64,000 bases of DNA. It comes from Psychrobacter maritimus (lineage in GTDB: Bacteria; Pseudomonadota; Gammaproteobacteria; Pseudomonadales; Moraxellaceae). The DNA lies in NCBI RefSeq assembly GCF_904846345.1, contig NZ_CAJHAJ010000004.1:1-64000 (forward strand), read 5' to 3'. Shown here one piece after another: positions 18,497 through 26,902 of the stretch. The notes under the pieces were generated by a model. It saw only the letters and a program-made list of their open reading frames with translations, was not told where the DNA came from and made no database searches. Each line of letters starts with the position of its first letter. Position 1 is the first letter of the stretch. The position numbers and the translations under genes are program-made.

Positions 18497-19261
18497 TTAT
18501 TGATGAGCAATAAAGCCCAAACGCTGCTCAATTTGCTCTGCCAATTCAATCAGTACGGCACTGACCTCAGCTCGTTTGGACTCATACTCTGCTTGTAAAA
18601 AGCTGACCGCCATACCAGCTACCGCGTTGCCTGAGGCATTGCGAATATAAGTGCCTAAGCAATACATACCTTCGCGCAGTTGTCCATCGTCAAGGGAGAT
18701 GCGACTGTTTTGAATAGCCGTCAGCTCAGTGGACAAATCGGTAAAGTTATCGACACCATGCTGGGTAATGGGCGTAGGGAAACCGCTGGCATAGATGGAC
18801 TTTATGCTGTCCATAGAAAAGGTGGAAAGCATGGCTTTACCGGTAGCAGAAAATACTGCTGGTACGCGAACACCAGCGCGGAAAGTAAAGCCAAGCGGAG
18901 CCGGCGCTTCATGGCAAGCCAAAAACACCACTTCACCAAAGTCGAGCTTGGATAAAGTCACCGTATGTTGAAGAAGGGTAGGATACTGGACAATAAGGTC
19001 TTTGAATAGCTGAATGACGCCTTGCTGCTGCTCATATTTGCCCGCCCAATACATCAAATACGAGCCCAAATGAAAGCGGCTATCGCTGTCTTTATAGATA
19101 ACATGCTTGGCCAAAAGACTCTGCAAAATGTTGTGGGTTGAGCTGCGCGGCAGGTTAAGCTCTTTGGCAATATGAGCCGCCGTTAAAGGCTGGGCGCTGT
19201 CGGTTATCAAATCTAAAATCTGAAAGGTCTTGTCCAAAGCAGGAACGGCAGTGGTGCTCAT
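18497..19261 (-). CDS. IclR-family transcriptional regulator, divergent from gabD
   Basis: A 254-residue IclR protein. The winged helix-turn-helix is LTAAHIAKELNLPRSSTHNI (residues about 27-46); the effector domain contains VFSATGKAMLSTF and DDGQLREGMYCLGTYI. It converges with the amidohydrolase gene and is divergent from gabD. Two perfect palindromes in the gabD promoter are probable binding sites. It is only distantly similar to the first IclR protein of this region, so the two probably sense different intermediates. Confidence 0.92.
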   Translation of the reverse strand: MSTTAVPALDKTFQILDLITDSAQPLTAAHIAKELNLPRSSTHNILQSLLAKHVIYKDSDSRFHLGSYLMYWAGKYEQQQGVIQLFKDLIVQYPTLLQHTVTLSKLDFGEVVFLACHEAPAPLGFTFRAGVRVPAVFSATGKAMLSTFSMDSIKSIYASGFPTPITQHGVDNFTDLSTELTAIQNSRISLDDGQLREGMYCLGTYIRNASGNAVAGMAVSFLQAEYESKRAEVSAVLIELAEQIEQRLGFIAHQ

Positions 19262-19339
19262 AAGGAACCTATAAAAGTCGGTAAAATTAAAAAAACATCA
19301 AAATAAAGCGATAAATCATCACAAAGTTGATAATAGGGG

Positions 19340-19369
19340 TTGCAAATATGCGTCCATCATTCTTATAAT
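19340..19369 (+). promoter_or_regulatory. Sigma-70 promoter of gabD
   Basis: TTGCAA (19340-19345) and a perfect TATAAT (19364-19369) with an 18-base spacer. The predicted start near 19376 leaves a leader of about 150 bases. Confidence 0.7.
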
Positions 19370-19373
19370 GATG
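19355..19373. promoter_or_regulatory. Palindrome covering the gabD -10 box
   Basis: CATCATT (19355-19361), CTTAT, AATGATG (19367-19373): perfect seven-base arms overlapping the -10 element. A bound protein would block RNA polymerase. Confidence 0.5.
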
Positions 19374-19391
19374 TCTCATATATAGAATAGA

Positions 19392-19409
19392 TGTTCAGTA
19401 TATTGAACA
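19392..19409. promoter_or_regulatory. Palindrome just downstream of the gabD transcription start
   Basis: TGTTCA-GTATAT-TGAACA, perfect six-base arms. The right half (TATATTGAACA) also resembles the E. coli PuuR box (AAAATATAATGAACA, from general knowledge). IclR or PuuR could be the ligand; neither is shown. Confidence 0.5.
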
Positions 19410-19523
19410 AATAACAAGTTATCAATAATTATTTAAGTCATAACCTTTTATTTATTGTTAGTTATTTATCGCTATAAATCTGCAAACCCTATCTGCAAAA
19501 TAACATTGACAAGGAGTGTCAAC

Positions 19524-20996
19524 ATGTCACAACTGCCACATACGCTACCGCTATCAAACCCAGACCTACTCAAACAGCAGTGCTACATCAAAGATGGCTG
19601 GCATGGTGCTAGTGATGACGCGACTATTGACGTCAGCAATCCTTTTAACAGCGAGATTATCGGTAGCGTGCCAAGCCTGACGACCGACGATGTCAACGAT
19701 GCGGTTGCGGCTTCTCATGAGGTGCAAATCACGTGGGCGGCCAAAACCCCAAAAGAGCGCGCTGAACTGCTACAAAAGTGGGCCGACCTTATCGATGCCA
19801 ACAAAGAAGATTTGGCCATCATTATGACCGCCGAGCAAGGCAAACCTTTAACCGAGTCACGCGGGGAAGTTGGCTATGCCAATAGCTTTATCCGCTGGTT
19901 TGCTGAAGAAGGCAAGCGCGTATACGGCGATGTTATCCCTGCCAATCAAGCACAGCTGCGCCATGTCATCCTAAAGCAGCCTGTTGGTGTTTGCGCGGCT
20001 ATCACGCCTTGGAATTTTCCTGCAGCGATGATTACCCGTAAAGCAGCCCCTGCACTAGCGGCAGGCTGTACCATGATTATCAAACCTGCAACCGAAACGC
20101 CATTTTCTGCCTTGGCACTGGTGGCATTGGCTGAGCAAGCGGGCATTCCAGCAGGCGTTATCCAAGTCGTAACTGGCAAATCATCAACCATCGGCGATAT
20201 CCTAACCGGCGATGCCCGCATTCATAAACTATCCTTTACCGGCTCTACCGAAGTCGGTCGTACCTTGATGGCACAATGCGCCCCAACCATCAAAAAACTG
20301 TCATTAGAGCTCGGTGGCAATGCGCCATTTATCGTCTTTGATGATGCTGATCTTGAAAAAGCCGCTGAAGGATTAATCGCCTCTAAATATCGTAACGCCG
20401 GTCAAACTTGTGTTTGTGCCAACCGTGTCTACGTGCAGGACAGTATCAAAGACAAATTCCTAGATGTATTTGTGAAAAAAGTCGCTGAGCTGAATGTCGG
20501 TAATGGCATGGACGAAGGCGTCGATATCGGTCCGTTGATTAACAAAAAAGCCTTGGAAAAAGTACAAGCACTGCTAAAAGATGCTTTAGATAAAGGCGCA
20601 ACCCTTATCACGGGCGGCAGCACCAACGGCGCATCAGAGCTGACTTATAACCCAACGGTAATTACCGATATCAGCAGTGATATGGATATCGCCCACGAAG
20701 AAATCTTTGGTCCTATCGCTACTATCTTTACCTTTAAAGATGAAGCCGACGTCATCCGTCAAGCTAACGACACCATTTATGGATTGGCTGCATATTTCTA
20801 CAGTGGCAGTTATGCACGCTCATGGCGCGTCACCGAAGGTTTAGAGTACGGCATCATCGGTCATAATACCGGTCTCATTTCTACCGAAGTCGCACCATTT
20901 GGCGGCGTTAAGCAATCGGGCTTTGGCCGCGAAGGCTCAAAATACGGCATCGAAGAATATGTCGTTACCAAATACTGGTGCTCTGATGTTAGTTAA
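19524..20996 (+). CDS. gabD: Succinate-semialdehyde dehydrogenase, probably also glutarate-semialdehyde dehydrogenase
   Basis: A 490-residue aldehyde dehydrogenase. The catalytic Glu is in LELGGNAPF, the catalytic Cys in GQTCVCANR, and the NAD(P) region in SFTGSTEVG. The sequence clearly falls in the GabD/DavD group that oxidises succinate semialdehyde (from GABA) and glutarate semialdehyde (from 5-aminovalerate). The ATG at 19524 has a strong AAGGAG site; the frame is open for 23 more codons upstream but lacks such a site. gabT follows after 164 bases. Confidence 0.95.
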   Translation: MSQLPHTLPLSNPDLLKQQCYIKDGWHGASDDATIDVSNPFNSEIIGSVPSLTTDDVNDAVAASHEVQITWAAKTPKERAELLQKWADLIDANKEDLAIIMTAEQGKPLTESRGEVGYANSFIRWFAEEGKRVYGDVIPANQAQLRHVILKQPVGVCAAITPWNFPAAMITRKAAPALAAGCTMIIKPATETPFSALALVALAEQAGIPAGVIQVVTGKSSTIGDILTGDARIHKLSFTGSTEVGRTLMAQCAPTIKKLSLELGGNAPFIVFDDADLEKAAEGLIASKYRNAGQTCVCANRVYVQDSIKDKFLDVFVKKVAELNVGNGMDEGVDIGPLINKKALEKVQALLKDALDKGATLITGGSTNGASELTYNPTVITDISSDMDIAHEEIFGPIATIFTFKDEADVIRQANDTIYGLAAYFYSGSYARSWRVTEGLEYGIIGHNTGLISTEVAPFGGVKQSGFGREGSKYGIEEYVVTKYWCSDVS

Positions 20997-21160
20997 TAGC
21001 TGGAGCTAATAGTTGGCTATTTTGTATTTTAACCGTTTAATTTTTAATCAGTATTTAACGGGATTCAGCAGCAGGAATCCCCAATATTGCTAAACCTTAT
21101 TTTATAAACCGCCATCACATCACTGGCATCTACGTAAAGAAGAAAGAAAAGGATATTCTT

Positions 21161-22423
21161 ATGACTACTACCAATCAATCATTACTTGAGCGCCGTAAAG
21201 CTGTTTTGCCAACAGGACTTGGCGTTGCCTTTCCTATCTTTGCCGAAAAAGCAAAAAACTCGGAAGTTTGGGATATTGAAGGCAATCGTTATATCGACTT
21301 CGTCGGCGGTATCTCAGTATTGAATACCGGTCACAGCCATCCAAAAATCACTCAGCGTGTGCATGAGCAGCTAGACAAATTTACCCATACTGCCGCGCAA
21401 ATGATTAACTATGAATGCTATGTTGAGCTTGCTGAAAAGCTTTGCCAAAAAGCCCCTATCAGCGGTGATACCAAAGCGTTCTTTTTGACCACTGGCGCTG
21501 AAGCCGTTGAAAACTGTATCAAGATTGCTCGTGCCAAAACCGGTCGTCCGGGTGTCATCTCTTTCGTTGGCGGGTGGCATGGTCGCACGCTAATGTGCAT
21601 GAGCCTAACGGGTAAAGTATTGCCATACAAAAAGAACTTTGGTCCGATGCCAGGTCCTGTATTCCATGCGCTATTCCCAGCTGAAGAGTTAAATGTTACT
21701 GAAGCACAAGCATTGCATAGCCTTGAGATGATTTTCCAAGCGGATATCGACCCAAGTGAAGTGGCAGCGATGATTATCGAGCCAGTACAGGGCGAGGGTG
21801 GTTTCCATCAAGTGACGCCATCGTTTGCCAAAGCCTTGCGCGAGATTTGCGATGAGCATGGCATTGTGCTGATTTTTGATGAAGTACAGTGTGGTTTTGC
21901 CCGTACAGGTACCTTGTTCGCCAGTGAGCAGTTGGGCGTTGAGCCGGACCTAATGACCAGTGCCAAGAGCTTGGCGGGTGGTTATCCTATCTCTGCCGTT
22001 ATCGGCCGCGCTGATATTATGGATGCGCCGCAAGTAGGCGGTTTGGGTGGTACTTATTCTGGTAACCCACTGGCTTGTGTGGCAGCTTTAGCAGTCATGG
22101 AAGTCATCGAAGAAGAAAACCTACTTGAGCGTAGTGTTGAGATTGGCGATAAAATCGAAGCTTTCTTAAAGGGTTTAAACTTAAGCAGCATCGGTCATAT
22201 TCGTCATAAAGGCGCGATGTTAGCGTTTGAGCTAATCGACAGTGATGGCAAGCCTGATGTTGAAGCAACGGCCAATTTAAAAGCCAAAGCATTTGAGCAA
22301 GGTCTGTTATTAGCTTCTTGTGGTATGTTCGGTAACGCTATTCGTGTGATGGTGCCACTAACGGTTGAAGATGAAGTGCTCCAAGAAGGCCTTGATATTA
22401 TCAAAGGTATTTTGACTGCTTAA
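21161..22423 (+). CDS. gabT: 4-aminobutyrate (5-aminovalerate) aminotransferase
   Basis: A 420-residue class III PLP aminotransferase. The PLP lysine lies in TSAKSLAGGYP; other marks are TGAEAVENCIKIAR, GGWHGRTLMCMSLTG, IIEPVQGEGGF and FDEVQCGFARTG. GabT/DavT enzymes convert GABA to succinate semialdehyde and 5-aminovalerate to glutarate semialdehyde, the substrate of the upstream gabD product. An AAGGA site precedes the ATG. Confidence 0.95.
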   Translation: MTTTNQSLLERRKAVLPTGLGVAFPIFAEKAKNSEVWDIEGNRYIDFVGGISVLNTGHSHPKITQRVHEQLDKFTHTAAQMINYECYVELAEKLCQKAPISGDTKAFFLTTGAEAVENCIKIARAKTGRPGVISFVGGWHGRTLMCMSLTGKVLPYKKNFGPMPGPVFHALFPAEELNVTEAQALHSLEMIFQADIDPSEVAAMIIEPVQGEGGFHQVTPSFAKALREICDEHGIVLIFDEVQCGFARTGTLFASEQLGVEPDLMTSAKSLAGGYPISAVIGRADIMDAPQVGGLGGTYSGNPLACVAALAVMEVIEEENLLERSVEIGDKIEAFLKGLNLSSIGHIRHKGAMLAFELIDSDGKPDVEATANLKAKAFEQGLLLASCGMFGNAIRVMVPLTVEDEVLQEGLDIIKGILTA

Positions 22424-22702
22424 AGGCGTTAATATTTAACAATAATGGATGCTTAAGGTTTGGATGATGACAGTCCTGCTTTGAGCGGTGGTTTTACAAC
22501 GGCGCCTTGCAAGTCAAGACGCCGTTGTTGTCTCTGCTATCGATATATAAAAACATTATCAAGCTTCTCAGTCGAGAAGTATGGAAAGATAAACATGAGG
22601 GGCGATGCCCTGTTACATAAATCCTGTTATACAAAATACATGTCACTCTAAGTGTAATGAGCAAAAGATTCACATGGATTAAACACGGACAAGGAGTAGA
22701 TT
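22424..22702 (+). terminator. gabT-permease spacer with a perfect 9-bp hairpin (partial terminator candidate)
   Basis: ACAACGGCG (22496-22504) pairs perfectly with CGCCGTTGT (22520-22528). The bases after it (TGTCTCTGCT) are only partly U-rich, so termination may be incomplete. No gene is seen in this 279-base spacer. Confidence 0.45.
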
Positions 22703-24142
22703 ATGTCTGAATTAAAAAAATCTTTAGGGACGCTAGACGTTATCGCGTTGGCATTTGGAGCGATGGTCGGTTGGGGCTGGGTCGTTTTAGCGGGCGGTTG
22801 GATTTTGTCTGCTGGTACGTGGGGTGCCATGCTGGCGTTCTTGATAGGCGGACTGGCAGTGATATTGATTGGGGTGACTTATGCTGAGCTTGCCGCATCG
22901 ATGCCAGTCACCGGCGGTGAGCACACTTATACCCATCGCGCATTAGGGGTCAATGTCTCCTTTATCTGCTCATGGAGTATTCTATTTGGTTACTTCTCAG
23001 TGGTCGCGTTTGAGGCGGTCGCACTCCCGACAGTGGTAGAATATTTTATCCCCAATTATAACCAAGGCTACCTCTGGACCATCGCTGGCTGGGATGTCTA
23101 TGCCACTTGGGTCGGGGTCGGTATGCTGGGCTCCGTTATTGTAACGTGGCTCAATATCCGCGGTATGGAAGTCAGTGCTTGGTTCCAAAAAACGGCCGTA
23201 TTAGGCATTTTATTCGTCGGTACGTTATTGTTTATCGGTGCGGTACTGTTTAATCCTGAAAGCTCGAATTCAGTACAAGCGCCAGCATTTATTGGTGGTA
23301 TCGGCGGTATAATGGCGGTTATTGTCATGGTGCCCTTTATGTTTGTCGGCTTTGACGTTATCCCGCAGGCAGCAGAAGAGATTGATTTAACGCGCCCTAA
23401 TATCGGTAAATTTTTGATTATCTCAATTATCGTTGCGGTGATGTGGTATGTGGGTATTGCGTGGAGTGTGGGTACGACTTTACCACTGGTACAAGCAGAG
23501 AACTCGACTCTCGCTACTGCTGATGCCATGACCAATGCATGGCAAGGCAAGTGGGCGGGTATTTTGTTAGTGATTGGCGGTGTGCTTGGTATTTTATCGA
23601 GCTGGAACGCCTTTTTAATCGGCGGCAGTCGTCTGCTATATGCGATGTCCAGAGCACATATGTTGCCAGCCTTTTTAGGTAAATTGCACCCAAAATATAA
23701 AACGCCATCAAATGCCATTTTATTAATCGGTGGTCTGGCGACGCTTGCGCCGTTATTTGGTCGCAAAATGTTGGTTTGGATTGTCGATGCCGGTGGTTTT
23801 GGTATCGTTATCGCTTACACCTGTGTCGCTATCTCATTCTTAGTGCTGCGCTACCGTGAGCCTGATATGGTACGCCCATTTAGAATACCAGCAGGTAAAC
23901 TGGTCGGTATGCTGACGATTGTGCTAAGTTTTGGTTTATTGATGCTCTATATGCCAGGTATGCCATCTGCGTTGACCGCTGTTGAATGGTGGATTTTCTT
24001 TGGCTGGACGGTGTTAGGTATCGTGTTATATAGCTATGCAAGGATAAAATATCCTGGTATCAGTGAAGCGATTATGGCAGAAGAGCTACGCGAATTAAAA
24101 ATTGTCAATCAGCTATGGTTAAAAGACAATCCAAAGAAATAG
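22703..24142 (+). CDS. APC-superfamily amino acid/amine permease
   Basis: A 479-residue transporter with about 12 membrane segments. It opens LGTLDVIALAFGAMVGWGWV, the APC-family first helix with the unwound glycine motif, and has the consensus loop ASMPVTGGEHTYTHRALG. The gene context (gabT upstream, Sad-type dehydrogenase and polyamine genes converging from the right) suggests uptake of GABA, 5-aminovalerate or putrescine; the sequence alone does not decide. An AAGGAG site precedes ATG 22703. It ends before a strong bidirectional terminator. Confidence 0.88.
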   Translation: MSELKKSLGTLDVIALAFGAMVGWGWVVLAGGWILSAGTWGAMLAFLIGGLAVILIGVTYAELAASMPVTGGEHTYTHRALGVNVSFICSWSILFGYFSVVAFEAVALPTVVEYFIPNYNQGYLWTIAGWDVYATWVGVGMLGSVIVTWLNIRGMEVSAWFQKTAVLGILFVGTLLFIGAVLFNPESSNSVQAPAFIGGIGGIMAVIVMVPFMFVGFDVIPQAAEEIDLTRPNIGKFLIISIIVAVMWYVGIAWSVGTTLPLVQAENSTLATADAMTNAWQGKWAGILLVIGGVLGILSSWNAFLIGGSRLLYAMSRAHMLPAFLGKLHPKYKTPSNAILLIGGLATLAPLFGRKMLVWIVDAGGFGIVIAYTCVAISFLVLRYREPDMVRPFRIPAGKLVGMLTIVLSFGLLMLYMPGMPSALTAVEWWIFFGWTVLGIVLYSYARIKYPGISEAIMAEELRELKIVNQLWLKDNPKK

Positions 24143-24181
24143 TTTTTATTTTGAACTGATTATAGTAATAAAATGCCGCTG

Positions 24182-24216
24182 CAAAAAAAGCCTAACAGTG
24201 AATGTTAGGCTTTTTA
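24182..24216. terminator. Bidirectional Rho-independent terminator
   Basis: AAGCCTAACA (24188-24197) pairs with TGTTAGGCTT (24203-24212) around GTGAA, flanked by A-run on the left and T-run on the right. It serves both the permease gene and the converging sad-like gene. Confidence 0.9.
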
Positions 24217-24226
24217 TTATTCTCAA

Positions 24227-24246
24227 AATCAATCAATCAATCAATC
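24227..24246. repeat. Tetranucleotide repeat, five copies of AATC
   Basis: Five consecutive AATC units immediately precede the stop codon (24249-24251, minus strand) of the sad-like gene. Being outside the reading frame it cannot phase-vary the protein. Confidence 0.85.
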
Positions 24247-24248
24247 GA

Positions 24249-25625
24249 TTAAGATTTATCACGAATCAATTTATAATTTAAAAACTCAGTGATACCAAGG
24301 GTACCAAGCTCGCGGCCAAATCCTGAGCGCTTAACACCGCCAAACGGGGTGTTTGCTTCACTACCAGAAGGAGCATTGATAGTGACCATGCCGACTTCTA
24401 GTTTGTCAGCAATATCAGCAGCTAGGGCAGCATCTTGCGTTTGGATAGAAGCGCCAAGGCCGAAAGGTACGTCGTTGGCTATCTTAATCGCATGCTCAAT
24501 ATCACGAGCTTTGTAGACGACTGCCACAGGGCCGAATAGCTCCTCACGGTAGACATCCATAGATTCGTCAACGTCAGTCAGAACAGCCGGCGCAAACCAA
24601 GCACCCGGCTTGTCTTTGACCATGCCACCTTCGACCAATACCGTTGCGCCGGCTTGAACGGCACTGTCTAGCTGCTCTTGTAAATTAACCGCCGCCGCTT
24701 TTGAAGACATTGGACCGATAAAAGTACCTTCATCAAGCGGATCAGCCAATGTCATGTTACGTACGGCATTGGTAAAGCCTTCGACGAATTTATCATAGAC
24801 CGATTCAACGACGATAAGGCGTTTGGCCGCATTACAAGCTTGTCCTGTATTACCAAACCGACCTTCGATTGCACCTTTCACGGCTTGTTCGATATCGGCA
24901 TCGGCTGCGACGATAAAGGCGTCTGAGCCGCCAAGCTCTAGCACTACTTTCTTCAGCGCGCCGCCTGCAACTTTTGCAACCGCTTGACCTGCGCGCTCAG
25001 AGCCTGTTAATGAGACGCCTTGTACGCGGCTGTCTTCGATGATGGTCGCTGCTTGCTCATTGGTGGCAAAGACATTGTTATAGACGCCCTCAGGTAAGCC
25101 TGCCTCTTTTAGGATATCAACGATGGCTTCGGCAGTCTTAGGACACTGCGGCGCGTGTTTTAGAATAATGGTATTGCCCGCCATAAAGTTTGGCGCGGCA
25201 AAACGTGCTACTTGATAATGCGGATAGTTCCACGGCATAATGCCTAATAGAGCGCCTACAGGGAGTTTTTCTACAGACGCAGAACCACTATCAACATCGA
25301 TGCTATGCGGTGCTAGTAGCTGCTCAGCGTTGTCTGCGTAGTAGCGATAAATCTCAGCAACCAAGCCAATCTCGCCTTTTGCTTGGGCGACAGGTTTGCC
25401 CATCTCATTGGCCACGATACGAGCCAGCTCATCTTGGCGCTCAAGATAAATATCGGCAATTTTATGCAGCAAGGTACTGCGCTCGTTCAATGAAACCTGA
25501 CGCCAGTCTTGATAAGCACTGTGCGCTTGTTCAATTGCGTTTTGAATATCTTGCTCAGTTGCTGTCGGGTAGGTGGCTTCTACTTCGCCAGTCGCTGGGT
25601 TGTTTACTTGATAATCGCTCATCAT
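24249..25625 (-). CDS. sad: Sad/YneI-type NAD-dependent succinate-semialdehyde dehydrogenase
   Basis: A 458-residue aldehyde dehydrogenase, shorter than GabD and of the YneI/Sad type. Catalytic Glu in LELGGSDAF and Cys in GQACNAAKR. E. coli Sad oxidises succinate semialdehyde with NAD. In this cluster no PuuC homologue (gamma-glutamyl-aminobutyraldehyde dehydrogenase) is present, so this enzyme or GabD may take that step; that is inference. It is the last gene of the leftward puuA-puuB-nhaC-aguB-sad series, 283 bases after aguB. Confidence 0.88.
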   Translation of the reverse strand: MMSDYQVNNPATGEVEATYPTATEQDIQNAIEQAHSAYQDWRQVSLNERSTLLHKIADIYLERQDELARIVANEMGKPVAQAKGEIGLVAEIYRYYADNAEQLLAPHSIDVDSGSASVEKLPVGALLGIMPWNYPHYQVARFAAPNFMAGNTIILKHAPQCPKTAEAIVDILKEAGLPEGVYNNVFATNEQAATIIEDSRVQGVSLTGSERAGQAVAKVAGGALKKVVLELGGSDAFIVAADADIEQAVKGAIEGRFGNTGQACNAAKRLIVVESVYDKFVEGFTNAVRNMTLADPLDEGTFIGPMSSKAAAVNLQEQLDSAVQAGATVLVEGGMVKDKPGAWFAPAVLTDVDESMDVYREELFGPVAVVYKARDIEHAIKIANDVPFGLGASIQTQDAALAADIADKLEVGMVTINAPSGSEANTPFGGVKRSGFGRELGTLGITEFLNYKLIRDKS

Positions 25626-25639
25626 TATTCCTTAGGGTT

Positions 25640-25755
25640 AGATTCAAAATCCGTTTATGTTTTTTTCTATGCATTTATTTCTATGTGTGTATTTCTATAC
25701 TTATCTATCTATACTTATCTTTCTGTGCTTGTCTGTTTAAGTTTATCTTTTTAAG
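25640..25755. repeat. Low-complexity pyrimidine-rich tract with short repeats upstream of sad
   Basis: On the minus strand this reads as repeated ATAAGTATAGA / ATAGAAATA units (for example AGATAAGTATAGA twice within 15 bases). It lies in the promoter region of sad and may be slippage-derived or carry repeated binding sites. Confidence 0.55.
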
Positions 25756-25908
25756 CGGATAATGTTGGTTGCTGCTGAGTAACGTTATGAGTCTTGCTAC
25801 CAGCAAAACGATTTTTCTTATGCGTACATCCATGACCTGATGCTAAAGAAACACTATTTCAAGTGCTACAAAGGCTTCATTTAGGCTTTATTTAAGCGTC
25901 GTTATCAT

Positions 25909-26778
25909 TTAGCCATGAGTCAGTAACGTACCATACATCGATGGACGGCGATCACGGAAGACGCCCCATTGGCGGCGCGCGATAGCCAGCTCATCTAAAT
26001 CAAAAGTGGCAGTAAGAACTTCTTTTTTATCCTTCGATGCTTCTTGGATAATCTCGCCGCGACCATCGGTGATAAATGAGCTACCGTAGAATTCTAGCGT
26101 GCTGTCATTGCCATTTTGACTGAGGGTTTCTGTACCGATACGATTCGCCGCGATAACTGGCATGAGGTTGGCGGCGGCATGACCTTGCATACAGCGCTGC
26201 CAGTGACCTTTTGAGTCAATGCCCAATGTTGGCTCATCGCCAATCGCTGTGGGATAAAACAGTAGCTCTGCACCCATCAGCGCCATGCTGCGCGCGCACT
26301 CAGGAAACCACTGATTCCAGCAGATACCGACGCCGATTTTGGCATATTTGGTATCCCAAACCTTAAATCCAGTATCACCTGGGGTAAAGTAAAACTTTTC
26401 GGCATAAGGGATGCCATCTGGAATGTGGGTTTTACGATACGTGCCCAGTATCTCACCATCGGCATCAATCACGGTGACACTATTAAAAAACGTATTACCA
26501 GACTTTTCATAAAAGCTGATGGGCAATACTATGTCTAACTCTTTGGCCAATGCTTTAAAGTGGTTTATAGCGGCATTGTCGGCAACTGAAGTCGCCAGTT
26601 TAAAGTAATCAAAATCATGAACTTGGCAGAAGTAGGGGGTTTCAAACAGCTCTTGTAGCAAGACAATATTGGCACCGGCTTTAGCAGCCCTAGTCACTAA
26701 TTCAGTGGCGGTATCGATATTTTGCTGTTTATCCCAACCGCAAGCCATTTGGGTTGTCGCAACGGTGACAGTTCTCAT
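25909..26778 (-). CDS. aguB: N-carbamoylputrescine amidase
   Basis: A 289-residue nitrilase-fold enzyme that hydrolyses N-carbamoylputrescine to putrescine, ammonia and CO2, the second step from agmatine. The catalytic triad is E43 (LQELFETPYFC), K116 (YRKTHIPDG) and C153 (GVGICWNQWFPE), all in the family context. The usual partner agmatine deiminase (aguA) is not in the window. It lies 124 bases downstream of the NhaC-type antiporter gene, with a hairpin in that spacer. Confidence 0.93.
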   Translation of the reverse strand: MRTVTVATTQMACGWDKQQNIDTATELVTRAAKAGANIVLLQELFETPYFCQVHDFDYFKLATSVADNAAINHFKALAKELDIVLPISFYEKSGNTFFNSVTVIDADGEILGTYRKTHIPDGIPYAEKFYFTPGDTGFKVWDTKYAKIGVGICWNQWFPECARSMALMGAELLFYPTAIGDEPTLGIDSKGHWQRCMQGHAAANLMPVIAANRIGTETLSQNGNDSTLEFYGSSFITDGRGEIIQEASKDKKEVLTATFDLDELAIARRQWGVFRDRRPSMYGTLLTHG

Positions 26779-26829
26779 TATCTAATTCCTTTTAGTTATT
26801 GAGAGAGGTGGGCGGTCTGCTGAGAAGAC

Positions 26830-26870
26830 TATCTATGGGTAATAATTGATAAAGTATTTATCCATAGATA
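26830..26870. repeat. Inverted repeat between nhaC-like gene and aguB
   Basis: TATCTATGG (26830-26838) pairs perfectly with CCATAGATA (26862-26870). It may be a transcript-stabilising hairpin or a weak terminator; there is no long U-run. Confidence 0.55.
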
Positions 26871-26902
26871 GCGCTCATTGTGAATGCTTGTAATAGTCCA
26901 AA

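Noticed and set aside
22460-22651. 63-codon frame between gabT and the permease gene
   Set aside because: It spans a 9-bp hairpin, has an unlikely composition and no ribosome site.
23098-23766. 222-codon minus-strand frame
   Set aside because: Antisense to the APC permease; composition is typical of a shadow frame of a membrane protein gene.
24227-24246. AATC repeat as a phase-variation switch
   Set aside because: It lies downstream of the stop codon of sad and before the terminator, so it cannot switch a reading frame or a promoter.
25310-25762. 150-codon plus-strand frame ending in a hydrophobic stretch
   Set aside because: Antisense to sad; the hydrophobic end is the translation of the pyrimidine-rich tract.
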